NCBI RefSeq assembly: GCF_034059295.1
Contig: NZ_CP139141.1
Location: 1,285,001 to 1,349,000 of the forward strand
DNA: 64,000 nt
Direction of reading: 5' to 3'
DNA from: Pseudomonas sp. HR96
GTDB lineage: Bacteria; Pseudomonadota; Gammaproteobacteria; Pseudomonadales; Pseudomonadaceae
The translations under genes were made by a program, and so were the position numbers. The notes below the pieces were generated by a model, which was given only the letters and a program-made list of their open reading frames with translations, searched no databases and was not told the DNA's origin. Within the stretch, counting starts at the first letter, position 1; the number at the start of each line of letters is the position of its first letter. Shown here one piece after another: positions 1 to 9,506 of this stretch.

Positions 1-1
1 G

Positions 2-211
2 GTGCCCGACGACATGGCCGAAATTTTGCGCCAGGCGCGCACCGAGCGACGTTTTCCCGGCGATGGTGATTGTGACCTGCCCGGGTTGTTGGCGGCGCTG
101 CCCCAGGGCGTGCCCATCAGCATCGAGGCGCCAACCCGCCAGCAGCAGCCGCTCGACGGTTACGAGCGCGCGGCAGCGGGGCTGGGCAAGATGCGCAAGC
201 TTCTGCGCTGA
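2..211 (+). CDS. sugar phosphate isomerase/epimerase, C-terminal part (gene cut by window start)
   Basis: The open frame runs in from the window edge and stops at TGA 209-211, so only the last 70 or so residues are visible. The visible part has the late beta-alpha units of a xylose-isomerase-like TIM barrel: an acidic GDGDCDLPGLL stretch followed by VPISIEAPT, where the Glu is in the position of the conserved metal ligand of this family. Such proteins isomerise or epimerise keto-sugars, inositols or related polyols. It converges with a Gfo/Idh oxidoreductase, a common partner in polyol or sugar breakdown clusters. The substrate cannot be told from this fragment. The real start lies upstream of the window. 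Confidence 0.7.
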   Translation: MPDDMAEILRQARTERRFPGDGDCDLPGLLAALPQGVPISIEAPTRQQQPLDGYERAAAGLGKMRKLLR

Positions 212-220
212 AATCCAAAT

Positions 221-275
221 CTCGCGGGCTCTGCCCGCTCCCACGCAAGTGTCGGGGGTGATGCCCCCTCCCACC
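221..275. repeat. REP-like double hairpin
   Basis: Two short hairpins lie in the gap between the convergent genes: GCGGGC-tct-GCCCGC at 224-238 and GGGGG-tgat-GCCCCC around 254-268, each followed by a CTCCCAC-type tail. This is the layout of Pseudomonas REP sequences. It may also act as a bidirectional transcription stop. Confidence 0.5.
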
Positions 276-293
276 GGCCGTCCGCGCGGCCTA

Positions 294-1349
294 TCACCGC
301 CAGACAGCCGTCTGCACCACCTCTCCACTGCGCGCGGCCTCGGCGATCGCTTCGACGATCAGCAGGTTGCGCAGCCCATCGCGCGCGGTCACCAGCGGCT
401 GCGCCTGGCCACGAATCACTGCGCAGAAATGCGCCAGCTGTCGCGCCAGCGGGTCATCGCGCTGCGCCGTCGCCACGCTGCACTCGAACGGCTTGAACCA
501 CGAGCGATCAGCCGGCTGGCCGTAGCGTTTCAAGCGCAGGGTGGGCACCGACAAAGTGCCGTCCTTGCCGCTGATGACGTAGCAATCCTCGTCGGCATAG
601 CGGGCGTAATCGGGATTTTCCCCGGAGGTCTGTTCCCAACTGCGCGCGCTGGCGGCGCTGTCCGACAGCAGGAAGGTGCCGAGCACGCCATTGGCGAAGC
701 GCAGGCCGATTGCCACTGTGTCTTCCACGGCGAAGCCCCGCGCATGGCTGGACTGCATCGCTTGCACGGCGACGATCTCGCCGCACAACGAGCGCAGGTT
801 GCCGATCTCGTGAATCAGGTTGATCAGAATCGGCCCGCCGCCCTCCTGACGCCGCCACGGCGCGGCGTCGAAGTAATCGTCCGGCTTGTAGAACAGGGCG
901 CTGCCCTGCACCGCGACCAGGTCGCCCAACTGCCCCTCGGCGATCAACTCCCGGGCCCGCTGCAGCATCGGGCTGTGGGCGCGGTGATGACCGACCAGCA
1001 CCTTGGCGTCGACGGCCTCGGCCCGCTCGCACAGGTGCAGCCCTTGTTCGACGCTGTGCGCCAGCGGTTTTTCCACCAGCACCGCGACCCCGGCTTCGAT
1101 GCAGTGCAGGGCCTGCTCGACGTGCAGGGCGTTAGGGGTGGCGAGGATGACGCCGTCCGGTTGCTGCGCGGCGAACAGCTGCGCGAGGTCGGCGTACTGA
1201 GGCACGCCAAGCTCCGTCAGGTACGCGGCTGCGGCGGGCAATGGGTCGACCACCGCGAGCAATTGGCAGTCGGCGCTGGCCCGTACCAGCTCGACGTGGC
1301 GGCGGCCGATGGCGCCGATTCCAGCGATGGCAATTTTCAGTTTTGGCAT
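294..1349 (-). CDS. Gfo/Idh/MocA family NAD(P)-dependent oxidoreductase
   Basis: A 351-residue cytoplasmic dehydrogenase. The N-terminal Rossmann fold carries the nucleotide loop GIGAIG at residues 10-15, and the EKP signature (VEKPLA) is at 92-97. The family's catalytic region contains NLIHEIGNL at 177-185, where His180 is a likely general acid/base. The length is usual for the family. Members oxidise sugars, inositols or biliverdin-like substrates, and this substrate is unknown. The gene is convergent with a sugar isomerase, which suggests carbohydrate or polyol catabolism. The start is the ATG at 1349, giving MPKLKIAIAG, which places the glycine-rich loop at the expected distance. Confidence 0.88.
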   Translation of the reverse strand: MPKLKIAIAGIGAIGRRHVELVRASADCQLLAVVDPLPAAAAYLTELGVPQYADLAQLFAAQQPDGVILATPNALHVEQALHCIEAGVAVLVEKPLAHSVEQGLHLCERAEAVDAKVLVGHHRAHSPMLQRARELIAEGQLGDLVAVQGSALFYKPDDYFDAAPWRRQEGGGPILINLIHEIGNLRSLCGEIVAVQAMQSSHARGFAVEDTVAIGLRFANGVLGTFLLSDSAASARSWEQTSGENPDYARYADEDCYVISGKDGTLSVPTLRLKRYGQPADRSWFKPFECSVATAQRDDPLARQLAHFCAVIRGQAQPLVTARDGLRNLLIVEAIAEAARSGEVVQTAVWR

Positions 1350-1426
1350 GGCAGCAGGTCCTGTTTTTTGTCCGATTATTTAGAACCGAATTCCACTTAA
1401 TCGCAACCTGTGCAGTTGATTCTTGT

Positions 1427-1690
1427 CACACCTTCAAGGCGCTGGCCAGCGCCGGGGTGTCGGACCCCGGGCAGACCTGCGCCGGCATCGGCACGGCGTT
1501 ATATGCCACCGGCCTGGGCATCGCCATCGCGCTAGGCTGTGTGGTGTTCCATAATCTGTTTCAGGACCGCCAGGAGCGCATCAACGATCTGCTCAAGATG
1601 CTGCTGATTCACGCGGCCATGGGCGCGCGGCCCCGGGCCGAAGTGCACCTGGCCGCCCCTGCGGCGCCGGGCCACTACCGTACGGCATAG
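1427..1690 (+). pseudogene. MotA/TolQ/ExbB proton channel family, truncated C-terminal remnant
   Basis: An open stretch in the plus frame encodes a typical ExbB/TolQ C-terminal end: KALASAGVSDP, then GIGTALYATGLGIAIALG (last transmembrane helix), then HNLFQDRQERINDLLKMLL and a polar tail to the stop at 1690. The N-terminal two thirds of the protein, with the first membrane helices, is missing. Upstream sequence belongs to the divergent oxidoreductase start region and has no homologous look. No ExbD or TonB partner is adjacent. I read it as a decayed fragment left by a deletion. A full tolQ exists elsewhere in the window, so this is not the Tol component. Confidence 0.7.
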
Positions 1691-1756
1691 GCAATACCCA
1701 TTGGCGGCGGCCACCTCGGCCGTCGCTTCGATCAAGGACTGACTGCGAGCCTGGCC

Positions 1757-3448
1757 ATGCACAGGATTCTGCCGTACTGGCGTCACCTGACGCTTCTTGC
1801 GCTGCTGCTCGCCCTGATCAGCTGCGCACCGTCGAACAGCAAGGCACCGGCGGTGCAGGTGCACATCGTTGCCATCAATGACCTGCATGGCTACCTGCAA
1901 GCCAACCCCTGGGTCTACCGCGACGCCAGTGGCGCCAACCACACGCTCGACGCCGGTGGCCTCGCCACCCTTGGTGGCATGCTCGACCAGCTGCGCGCCG
2001 CCGATCCGCAATTGCTCTTCGTCGGCGCCGGTGACCTGGTGGGCGCAAGCCCAGCCATCTCCGCGATGTGGGCCGACGAGCCGACGCTGCTGGCCCTGCA
2101 TGACATGGGGCTGCGCCTGAGCGCCGTGGGCAACCATGAACTGGACAACGGCAAGGCCGAACTGCTACGCCTGCGCGACGGCGGCTGCAGCTCTTCACGA
2201 CCGGCCAAGGCCTGTCGTTTTCACACGGATTACCCCGGCAGCGGTTTTCCCTACATTGCCGCCAACCTGATCGACACCCAGACCGGCAAGCCGCTGCTGC
2301 CGGCCTATCGCATCGAACAGAGCCACGGCATCAAGGTAGCTTTCGTCGGCGCGGTCCTGCGCGATGTCGCTCAGGTGGTCAGCGTGCGGGGCATGCAGGG
2401 CCTCAAGGCGGTGGACGAGGCCGAGTCGATCAACCGGGTCATCCCCGAGCTCAAGGCCCAGGGCGTCGACGCCATCATCGCCTTGATCCACCAGGGCGGC
2501 GAAACGCCCGAGGCGGTCGACCAGCAGGATTGCAAGCAACTGAGCGGCAGTATCGTCGAGGTTACCCGGCGCCTGGACCGGGCGGTGGACGCGGTGATCA
2601 GCGCGCACACCCACCGCGGCTATCTGTGCCGGGTCGATGGACGGCTGGTGACCCAGGGCAGTTCCTACGGCCATCTGCTCACCCAGCTGACCTTGACCGT
2701 CACGCCCGGCCAGCACCAGGTGACCTCGGTCAGCGCCGTCAACCTGCTGGCAGACCCTGCGCGTTATCCCCCTGACGAAAAGCTGGCAGCCTTTGAGCAG
2801 CAAGTGCAAACCCGCAGCAACGCCGTGCTCCTGCAGCCTGCCGGGCGCATCGCCGCGCCGATGATCAGCAACCGCCCGGACCCCAGCGGCGAATCGGCGC
2901 TGGGTGACCTGATCGCCGACTCGCACCTGGCGATGACCCGCGACCTGGGCGCGCAGATCGCCCTGATGAATCCCGGCGGCATCCGCAACAACCTGGCTCT
3001 GGCCCCCGGCCAGGATCAATTGACCTACGCGCAGCTGGCGCAGGTGCAGCCGTTCGGCAACACCCTGGTGCTGGTCGACCTGACCGGCGCCCAGTTGCTG
3101 GCGCTGCTCGACCAGCAGTGGAACGGCGACCAGTTCAAACCGCTGCAGGTGTCCAAGGGCCTGAGCTACCGCTGGGATGCCCAGCGCCCGGCCGACAGCC
3201 GGGTGGTGCCGGGCAGCCTGACCTACAACGGCGTTCCGGTCGCCGCCGAGCGCGTCTACCGGGTCGTCGCCAACAGCTTCCTCGCCGAAGGCGGCGATCA
3301 CTTCACCGTGTTCCAGCAGGGCACCCGCCGCCAAGACAGCGGCCTGGGTGATCTGGACGCCACCGTGGCGTACCTGCAAGGCAACACCCGCCGCGGCATT
3401 GCCGTGGGCGCGAGCGAGAGTGCAGGGCGCTATCAGCGGGTGAATTAA
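1757..3448 (+). CDS. bifunctional metallophosphatase / 5'-nucleotidase lipoprotein (UshA-like)
   Basis: A 563-residue exported enzyme. Residues 1-23 form a lipoprotein signal with lipobox LISC (Cys23), so the protein is probably anchored in the outer or inner membrane facing the periplasm. The calcineurin-like metallophosphoesterase motifs are in order: NDLHG at 41-45, GDLVGASP at 92-99, GNHELD at 125-130, and a late AHTHRG. The C-terminal 5'-nucleotidase domain carries NPGGIRNN, which contacts the nucleotide. Members release phosphate from extracellular nucleotides or UDP-sugars for scavenging. The start follows the signal peptide; the Shine-Dalgarno sequence is weak. No obvious operon partner is present. 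Confidence 0.88.
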   Translation: MHRILPYWRHLTLLALLLALISCAPSNSKAPAVQVHIVAINDLHGYLQANPWVYRDASGANHTLDAGGLATLGGMLDQLRAADPQLLFVGAGDLVGASPAISAMWADEPTLLALHDMGLRLSAVGNHELDNGKAELLRLRDGGCSSSRPAKACRFHTDYPGSGFPYIAANLIDTQTGKPLLPAYRIEQSHGIKVAFVGAVLRDVAQVVSVRGMQGLKAVDEAESINRVIPELKAQGVDAIIALIHQGGETPEAVDQQDCKQLSGSIVEVTRRLDRAVDAVISAHTHRGYLCRVDGRLVTQGSSYGHLLTQLTLTVTPGQHQVTSVSAVNLLADPARYPPDEKLAAFEQQVQTRSNAVLLQPAGRIAAPMISNRPDPSGESALGDLIADSHLAMTRDLGAQIALMNPGGIRNNLALAPGQDQLTYAQLAQVQPFGNTLVLVDLTGAQLLALLDQQWNGDQFKPLQVSKGLSYRWDAQRPADSRVVPGSLTYNGVPVAAERVYRVVANSFLAEGGDHFTVFQQGTRRQDSGLGDLDATVAYLQGNTRRGIAVGASESAGRYQRVN

Positions 3449-3478
3449 AGGTACGAACCTGTGCCAGCCAGATGTCCG

Positions 3479-4741
3479 TCAACGTTGCGCGCGGACAAAT
3501 GCGGGGGCCATCGCGTCCCGTTCTCGCGGCGACAGGCCTACTCGTTCGGCCAATGTCCGCCAGTGGCTGACGGCATGAGCGCAGTCGGCGATGATTTCAT
3601 CGGCTGCTGCCAATGGCACTCGAAAAACTACCGCGACCTCACGTGCCAACTCGAGGTCCAGGGCATTGTCATGTTCGGTGATGTTGAGCTTGAGCCCATC
3701 GCCGTGGGCAACCGGATTGAGGTCATAAGCAGCCGACAATCGCCAGCCTTTGCCGGGTACCAGGATGAACCCGTGGTTGCGTAAATGGTCATCGGTGTTG
3801 GACACCAGGATACTGAACACGATGCGCGACCACAGCTCCCGGAGGTCTTGTTTGGGGTTGGCTCCGTGGCGCATGAGCACCTCGGCCAGCTCCAGATAAC
3901 TTGCCCCGCTGCTGGCATCGTCGCCGTCCTGGCGGCCCGTCAGGGTCATCGCCGAAGCGAAATGCAGGCGTTGGCCCTGGGCATTGCGGTCGAAGCGTTT
4001 GACCATAAAACAGTGGTGCTCACTGGCGTAGCGCCTGGCGGTTGCCGGCGCGACATCCAGCCCGCACGCCTTGGCAAGCGCGTTGACCACCAACTCCCAG
4101 CCCCCTACATCGTAGTCGTCGCGCAGCGAGGGAAATTTGGCGATCCATAAATGGTTGTCATCATCGACCACGCTGGCCTTCGGCCGAGCACCGCCGAGCG
4201 AGCCGCCTGGTGCAATCAGCATCCGCAGCCATTCGCGGCCTTCGGTGAGGGAGTTGTCGGCATCGCGCTCGATCTCCAGGCTGGCGCGCTCCAGAACACG
4301 CAGCTCGACAAAGGGCGGGGCGGCGTAGTCAGTCTGGTGGTCGAGAAAAGGTCCGGTATCGTTCAGGCGATAGCGCAGGGCCCCGACCCTGTAAAGGTCG
4401 TGGACTCCCAGGAGAAAATCGGTTTCGGACAACCGGATTCTTTGGTCCAGGCCGTCACGCAGGTCCCGCTCATGACGACGCTTCATCAGCAGTCGCCCCC
4501 AACGATCAGGGCTGGAGTCGGCAAACACGCCAAACATCGCATGCCCTGATTGCGGATATTGAGCACCGGCATACGGGCCGATTGCAGGATCGATCGGCAC
4601 GCTCCCGATGGCAGGATCCAGCAGAGCGAGCGGGTCGTTTTCATATTCGAAACGTTCGCTTTGCCGAGTCTTGCGCGCGTGCAGCCAACCCAGGCGCCGG
4701 GGGGCATCCAGCCCTGCCCAGTCGGCGTATACGGCGATCAT
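3479..4741 (-). CDS. hipA: HipA-family serine/threonine kinase toxin
   Basis: A 420-residue HipA-like kinase. Kinase landmarks are visible: the glycine-rich loop [10 protein letters not shown] at 179-188, the VKRFDR motif near 248, the catalytic [11 protein letters not shown] at 315-325 (Asp in DDH as base, Asn as metal ligand), and the metal-binding AAYDLNP at 337-343. All key residues are present, so the kinase should be active. HipA toxins phosphorylate aminoacyl-tRNA synthetases and cause growth arrest; the target here is not deducible. It overlaps the upstream antitoxin gene by 4 bases (ATGA), so the two are translationally coupled. The N-terminal region of about 100 residues matches the HipA N1 subdomain. 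Confidence 0.92.
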   Translation of the reverse strand: MIAVYADWAGLDAPRRLGWLHARKTRQSERFEYENDPLALLDPAIGSVPIDPAIGPYAGAQYPQSGHAMFGVFADSSPDRWGRLLMKRRHERDLRDGLDQRIRLSETDFLLGVHDLYRVGALRYRLNDTGPFLDHQTDYAAPPFVELRVLERASLEIERDADNSLTEGREWLRMLIAPGGSLGGARPKASVVDDDNHLWIAKFPSLRDDYDVGGWELVVNALAKACGLDVAPATARRYASEHHCFMVKRFDRNAQGQRLHFASAMTLTGRQDGDDASSGASYLELAEVLMRHGANPKQDLRELWSRIVFSILVSNTDDHLRNHGFILVPGKGWRLSAAYDLNPVAHGDGLKLNITEHDNALDLELAREVAVVFRVPLAAADEIIADCAHAVSHWRTLAERVGLSPRERDAMAPAFVRAQR

Positions 4742-5223
4742 GAGCGATTATCCTTTGGACGGCGCGGAACCAGCGCCGCTAGCGCATCGCTGGTGTACGA
4801 GGCAGGCGCCTCGCGCACAGGATCTGGCGCGGCGACCGGGGTGGCGGGCTCTACAAAGGTTGCGCGGGGCGATGCCTGCGGTATCACGGCGTTTGGCGCC
4901 GGCTGACGTGCTGATCCGCTTCCTGCCCGCGTGGCCGGCAACAGACGCGCGTCCTGCAGATGGCGGCCCAGCTCATCTGCGGCAGCGAGTTGGGCCAGGT
5001 CGCTTTCCACCCCCAGCACCTGCATGACCGAAAGGTAGGCTCCTATAGTACTGCCCGGTGACCCGCGCTCAAGGGCGCGAAGGGTCATCAGCGACATGCC
5101 GGCGCGTTCTGCTGCCTGTTTGGCGGTGATCTTGCGGCGCAGGCGGGCGAGCTTCAGGCGTTCGCCGAAGTCGGCGAGGAGCCGCTCGGTAGCCGGGAGC
5201 AATGCGGCGGTCGTTTTAGCCAT
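4738..5223 (-). CDS. hipB: HipB-like XRE-family antitoxin with long Pro/Ala-rich tail
   Basis: A 161-residue protein with a helix-turn-helix of the Cro/C1 type at about residues 21-75 ([20 protein letters not shown]). It is the antitoxin and autorepressor of the HipA kinase whose start overlaps its stop. From about residue 100 there is a Pro/Ala/Arg-rich, probably disordered tail of 60 residues. Classical HipB is about half this length, so the tail is unusual and may be the kinase-contacting or protease-sensitive part. The start ATG at 5223 has AGGA 9 bases upstream and sits next to one arm of an 11-bp inverted repeat, which fits autoregulation. Confidence 0.88.
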   Translation of the reverse strand: MAKTTAALLPATERLLADFGERLKLARLRRKITAKQAAERAGMSLMTLRALERGSPGSTIGAYLSVMQVLGVESDLAQLAAADELGRHLQDARLLPATRAGSGSARQPAPNAVIPQASPRATFVEPATPVAAPDPVREAPASYTSDALAALVPRRPKDNRS

Positions 5224-5226
5224 GCC

Positions 5227-5298
5227 ATTATTCCTGCGTTCAAGAGGTTCGAATGCAGGAATAATAGCAGAGGATGAATCTCTCTAAATGCTATTATT
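5227..5298 (-). promoter_or_regulatory. hipBA operator region, three related inverted-repeat arms
   Basis: ATTATTCCTGC at 5227-5237 is repeated inverted as GCAGGAATAAT at 5255-5265 (perfect 11 bp). The second arm also shares AATAATAGC at 5260-5268, which pairs with GCTATTATT at 5290-5298 (perfect 9 bp). The middle arm is therefore common to two nested palindromes. This AT-rich region lies immediately upstream of hipB, with the first arm next to the start codon. It is the expected layout of HipB-type operator half-sites. Assignment to HipB is inference. Confidence 0.7.
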
Positions 5299-5346
5299 CT
5301 ATCATTATGTTAGCATATATGACGTAATAATGGCGGCCTGCTCGCT

Positions 5347-6420
5347 TTAAACGACCTCCGCGCTCAACCGTGCGATCTCCTCATCCTCCAGCGACGGCAA
5401 CACCCGCACCTTGCCTGCCACCCCCAGCCAGCCCAACCCTGCGCAGACCCACTCGCGCACGGGCGCATCGTGTTCACCGATACCGCCGGTGAACACCAGC
5501 AGGTCCAGGCCCTCCAGCACCGCCACCATGGCCGCGATCTGCTTGCGTGCGGCCTGGCAGAACATCTCGATGGCCAGCGCCGCATCCGCGTCGTGGCCCG
5601 CCGCGGCGTGCAGTTTGCGCATGTCGCTGGCCAGGCCCGAGATGCCCAGCAGGCCGGACTGATGGTCGATCAACTGCGCAAGGGCGTCGGCGTCGAGCTT
5701 GTTGTGACGCAGCAGATAGATCAGCACCCCGGGGTCAAGGTCGCCGCTGCGGGTACCCATGACGATGCCGCCGCTGGGCGTCAGGCCCATACTGGTGTCG
5801 ACGGACTGGCCCTGATGGACGGCGGTGATGCTGGCGCCATTGCCCAGGTGGGCGATCACCAGGCGCGGCGGCACCTCATTGCCCAACTGGCGAACGATGG
5901 ACGCACAGGACAGGCCGTGAAAGCCGTAGCGTCGCACGCCCTGTTCGCGCAGCTCGCGCGGCAGGGCGAGGGTGCGAGCCACCGATGGCAGGTGCTGGTG
6001 AAAACCGGTGTCGAAGCAGGCCACCTGGGGCACGCCTTTGAAGAATCGCCCGGCTTCCTCGATCACTTTCAGCGCAGCCGGCACGTGCAGTGGAGCAAAA
6101 GCGCTGGCCTGCTCAAGCTGGGTCAGTACCTGCGCATCGATCAACGTCGGCTGATACAGCTGCGACCCGCCATGCACCAGCCGATGGCCGATGACGTCCA
6201 GCGCCGGCAGCTGCATCTGCTCCAGGCGCTGCATGACCCCGGCCACGCTACCGTCGGCCAGGGGCTCACGGTCCACGCCAGTGGCACTGAAGGCGGCGTC
6301 CTGGCTGCCGAGGCCCTCGGCTTCGCCGCTGAGCAGGGTGTCGAGCTGGCCCTGGCCAACCAGATAGACACCGAACTTGAGCGACGACGAACCGCTGTTC
6401 AGCGCCAGGACGGTCTTCAT
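5347..6420 (-). CDS. ackA: acetate kinase (short form linked to phosphoketolase)
   Basis: A cytoplasmic kinase of the ASKHA fold: acetyl phosphate + ADP to acetate + ATP. The N-terminal phosphate loop [10 protein letters not shown] begins at residue 7, and later signatures [15 protein letters not shown] and VFTGGIGEH are intact. I start at the ATG 6420 ([10 protein letters not shown]), which overlaps the phosphoketolase TGA by 4 bases (ATGA). The alternative upstream Met at 6435 adds five residues with no ribosome site. The protein is about 357 residues, roughly 40 fewer than common AckA, and ends soon after the GGIGEH region. This fits acetate kinases that accompany xfp. It is the last gene of the aldolase-phosphatase-phosphoketolase operon. 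Confidence 0.93.
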   Translation of the reverse strand: MKTVLALNSGSSSLKFGVYLVGQGQLDTLLSGEAEGLGSQDAAFSATGVDREPLADGSVAGVMQRLEQMQLPALDVIGHRLVHGGSQLYQPTLIDAQVLTQLEQASAFAPLHVPAALKVIEEAGRFFKGVPQVACFDTGFHQHLPSVARTLALPRELREQGVRRYGFHGLSCASIVRQLGNEVPPRLVIAHLGNGASITAVHQGQSVDTSMGLTPSGGIVMGTRSGDLDPGVLIYLLRHNKLDADALAQLIDHQSGLLGISGLASDMRKLHAAAGHDADAALAIEMFCQAARKQIAAMVAVLEGLDLLVFTGGIGEHDAPVREWVCAGLGWLGVAGKVRVLPSLEDEEIARLSAEVV

Positions 6421-8798
6421 GCCTGCCATTGCCATTGCAGGATCTCCGGCAGGTCTTCGCCCTGTTCGCTGATGTACAGCTTGTGCCGCTCGATGCTGCT
6501 CCAGTAGCGCTTCTGCGCCTTGTCCACTTCGCCGTGCAGGCGCGGCACGCGCATGATGGCGTCCAGCGCCAGCTGGTAGCGGTCGAGATTGTTCAGCACC
6601 ACCATGTCGAACGGCGTGGTGGTGGTGCCCTCGTCGCGGTAGCCGCGCACGTGGAAGTTGTCGTGGTTGGTGCGCCCGTAGGTCAGCTTGTGGATCAGCG
6701 TCGGGTAGCCGTGGAAGGCGAAGATCACCGGCTTGTCGGCGGTGAACAGCAGGTCGAAGTCGACGTCGGTCAGCCCGTGCGGATGGTCGGCGCGCGGTTC
6801 GAGCACCATCAGGTCGACCACGTTGACCACGCGGACCTTCAGGTCCGGCACGTACTCGCGCAGCAGGGTCACGGCGGCCAGGGTCTCCAGGGTCGGCACG
6901 TCGCCGGCGCAGGCCATGACCACGTCCGGCTCGCCGTCACCCTCGTTGCCCGCCCATTCCCAGATGCCGGCGCCCGCGGTGCAGTGACGCACGGCGGCGT
7001 CCATGTCCAGCCACTGCCATTCCGGCTGCTTGCCGGCGACGATCAAGTTGACGTAGTGGTGGGTGCGCAGGCAGTGGTCGGCCACTGAGAGCAGGCAGTT
7101 GGCATCCGGCGGCAGGTAGATGCGCACGGTGTCGGACTTCTTGTTGGCGACATGGTCGATGAAGCCGGGATCCTGGTGCGACAGGCCATTGTGGTCCTGG
7201 CGCCAGACGTGGGAGGTGAGCAGGTAGTTGAGCGAGGCGATCGGCTTGCGCCAGGGAATGCTGCGGGTTTCCTTGAGCCACTTGGCGTGTTGGTTGAACA
7301 TCGAGTCGATGATGTGAATGAACGCCTCGTAGCACGAAAACAGGCCATGGCGGCCGGTCAGCAGGTAGCCTTCCAGCCAGCCTTCGCAGAGGTGTTCGCT
7401 GAGCACCTCCATTACCCGGCCGTGCTGGCTGAGGTTGATGTCGACATCTTCGACCTTGGCCATCCAGGCCTTGCCGGACACTTCCAGCACCGCTTCGAGG
7501 CGGTTGGAGGCGGTCTCGTCCGGGCCGAACAGACGAAAATTCCTGCTCGCCAGGTTGAGCTTCATCACGTCGCGCAGGAAACCGCCAAGCACCCGTGTCG
7601 CTTCGGCGCGAACACCGCCGGGCGTCGGCACCGCCACCGCGTACTCGTGGAAATGCGGCAGGGCCAGCGGTTCGAGCAACTCGCCGCCGTTGGCGTGGGG
7701 GTTGAAGCCCATGCGCTGGTGGCCGGTGGGGGCGAGCTCGGCGTACTCGGCGACGAACTGGCCGTTGGCGTCGAACAGCTCTTCGGGCCGGTAGCTTTTC
7801 AGCCAGCCTTCCAGTTGCTGGACGTGCTCGGGGTTGCTGAACTCGGCAATCGGCACCTGATGCGCGCGCCAGGTGCCTTCCACCGGCAGGCCGTCGACGG
7901 TCTTGGGCCCGGTCCAGCCTTTGGGCGTGCGAAAGATGATCATCGGCCAGCGTGGCCGCGGCACATCACCGCCCTCGGCGCTGCGCGCGCTGGCCTGGAT
8001 GTCGCGGATCTTGCCCAGGACGATGTCGAGGGTGGCGGCCAGCGCCTGGTGGACCTGCTCCGGGTCGTCGCCCTCGACGCGGTACGGCTCGTAGCCGTAG
8101 CCCTGCATCAGCGCGTCGAGTTCGGCGTCGTCCAGCCGCGCCAGCACCGAGGGGTTGGCGATCTTGAAGCCATTAAGGTGCAGGATCGGCAAGACGGCGC
8201 CGTCGCTGGCCGGGTTGAGGAATTTGTTCGAGTGCCAGCTGGTGGCCAGGGCACCGGTCTCGGCTTCGCCATCGCCGACCACGCAGGTGACGATCAGGTC
8301 GGGGTTGTCGAACGCCGCGCCATAGGCGTGGACCAGCGAGTAGCCCAGTTCGCCGCCCTCATGGATCGAGCCCGGGGTTCGCGCGGAAACGTGGCTGGGA
8401 ATGCCGTTGGGCCAGGAGAACTGCCGGAACAGACGATGCAGGCCGTTGGCGCTGCGCTCGATGGCCGGATAGCGCTCGGTGTACGAGCCTTCCAGGTAGG
8501 TGTGCGCGACCAGCCCCGGGCCACCGTGACCGGGGCCGGTGATGAAGATCATGTTCAGGTCGTTTTCGCGGATCAGCCGGTTGCAGTGCACGTAGAGGAA
8601 GTTCAGCCCCGGCGTGGTGCCCCAGTGGCCAAGCAGGCGGCGCTTGATGTGCTCAAGGCGCAGCGGTTCCTTGAGCAGCGGGTTGTCGGCCAGGTAGATC
8701 TGCCCGACCGAGAGGTAGTTGGCGGCACGCCAGTAGGCGTCCATCTTGCGAAGTTGGTTTGAGGAAAGAGTCTTGTCTGAAGAAAGAGTCTTGCGCAT
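6417..8798 (-). CDS. xfp: phosphoketolase (xylulose-5-phosphate / fructose-6-phosphate)
   Basis: A 793-residue thiamine-diphosphate enzyme that splits xylulose-5-P (and often fructose-6-P) with phosphate into acetyl phosphate plus glyceraldehyde-3-P (or erythrose-4-P). Signatures are GPGHGGPG at 88-95, the ThDP/Mg motif VGDGEAETG at 174-182 and a full-length transketolase-like C-terminus. The start at 8798 has GGAG 8 bases upstream. The N-terminus carries a small in-frame duplication ([12 protein letters not shown]) mirrored by a direct repeat in the DNA. The next gene, ackA, overlaps the stop and uses the acetyl phosphate product. The pair forms a bypass that keeps carbon out of pyruvate decarboxylation. 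Confidence 0.96.
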   Translation of the reverse strand: MRKTLSSDKTLSSNQLRKMDAYWRAANYLSVGQIYLADNPLLKEPLRLEHIKRRLLGHWGTTPGLNFLYVHCNRLIRENDLNMIFITGPGHGGPGLVAHTYLEGSYTERYPAIERSANGLHRLFRQFSWPNGIPSHVSARTPGSIHEGGELGYSLVHAYGAAFDNPDLIVTCVVGDGEAETGALATSWHSNKFLNPASDGAVLPILHLNGFKIANPSVLARLDDAELDALMQGYGYEPYRVEGDDPEQVHQALAATLDIVLGKIRDIQASARSAEGGDVPRPRWPMIIFRTPKGWTGPKTVDGLPVEGTWRAHQVPIAEFSNPEHVQQLEGWLKSYRPEELFDANGQFVAEYAELAPTGHQRMGFNPHANGGELLEPLALPHFHEYAVAVPTPGGVRAEATRVLGGFLRDVMKLNLASRNFRLFGPDETASNRLEAVLEVSGKAWMAKVEDVDINLSQHGRVMEVLSEHLCEGWLEGYLLTGRHGLFSCYEAFIHIIDSMFNQHAKWLKETRSIPWRKPIASLNYLLTSHVWRQDHNGLSHQDPGFIDHVANKKSDTVRIYLPPDANCLLSVADHCLRTHHYVNLIVAGKQPEWQWLDMDAAVRHCTAGAGIWEWAGNEGDGEPDVVMACAGDVPTLETLAAVTLLREYVPDLKVRVVNVVDLMVLEPRADHPHGLTDVDFDLLFTADKPVIFAFHGYPTLIHKLTYGRTNHDNFHVRGYRDEGTTTTPFDMVVLNNLDRYQLALDAIMRVPRLHGEVDKAQKRYWSSIERHKLYISEQGEDLPEILQWQWQA

Positions 8799-8888
8799 GC
8801 TGTTCTCCGCGGTGAGCGCGGCTCGGATGAGCCGCGCGCGGTGCCTTGGTTCGCTGTAATGCGCGCATCAGCGGTGCAGAAAGGGGGG

Positions 8889-9506
8889 TTACTGCAGGCC
8901 CTCCAGAAAGCCACGACCAGGGGTGAGGTTCCACGCCGAAATGATCGGCGCATTTGAATGTTTGGCGTCCAGCGCCAACACGCTGAGCGACGCCGTGGCC
9001 AGCGGGAAGTGCCGTGCCTCGGTCAGCGGCAGCTCCAGCCAGCGGGTGGCCAGCACACCGCCGACGTGGCCGTGGGCGAACACCGCCACGTCGCCGCTGA
9101 GGGTGCGCAGGTGCGCGATCACGCCGTCGATGCGCGCCGTCATCTGCGCGGCCGATTCGCCGCCGGGGCAGCCGTCGCTGAAGATGTTCCAGCCGGGCCG
9201 GCGCTCGCGGATCTCCACCGAACGCAGGCCTTCGTAGTCGCCGTAGTCCCACTCGGCGAGGTCCTGCAGCACTTGCGCGGCATCGCCCAGGCCAGCCAGT
9301 CGGCTGGTCTGGCGGGCACGTTGCAACGGGCTGCTCAAGACATGGCTGAAGTTGAAACTACGCAGCAACGGCGCCAGGGTACGGGCCTCGTCTTCACCCT
9401 GGGCGGTCAGCGGGATATCGGTACGGCCGGTGTGCTGGCCGGTCAGCGACCATTCGGTCTGGCCGTGGCGCACGACGAAGATGCGCAAGGGAGCCTGCTC
9501 GCTCAT
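8889..9506 (-). CDS. histidine phosphatase family protein (phosphoglycerate-mutase-like)
   Basis: About 205 residues. The phospho-acceptor motif VVRHGQTEW has RHG at 13-15, and the second catalytic His is in FAHGH at 143-147. The fold is that of GpmB-type enzymes, most of which are phosphatases rather than mutases. I chose ATG 9506 because it overlaps the aldolase stop (ATGA), and the frame upstream of it belongs to no recognisable domain. It sits between class I aldolase and phosphoketolase, so a sugar-phosphate substrate is likely. The exact substrate is unknown. Confidence 0.85.
   Translation of the reverse strand: MSEQAPLRIFVVRHGQTEWSLTGQHTGRTDIPLTAQGEDEARTLAPLLRSFNFSHVLSSPLQRARQTSRLAGLGDAAQVLQDLAEWDYGDYEGLRSVEIRERRPGWNIFSDGCPGGESAAQMTARIDGVIAHLRTLSGDVAVFAHGHVGGVLATRWLELPLTEARHFPLATASLSVLALDAKHSNAPIISAWNLTPGRGFLEGLQ

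Noticed and set aside
2195..3379. Long open frame antisense to the nucleotidase
   Set aside because: Low-complexity Gln/His/Val-rich product typical of the complement of a GC-rich gene; the plus strand has clear motifs.
7152..8762. 536-codon frame antisense to phosphoketolase
   Set aside because: Shadow of xfp; no domain, no ribosome site, and the opposite strand is conserved.
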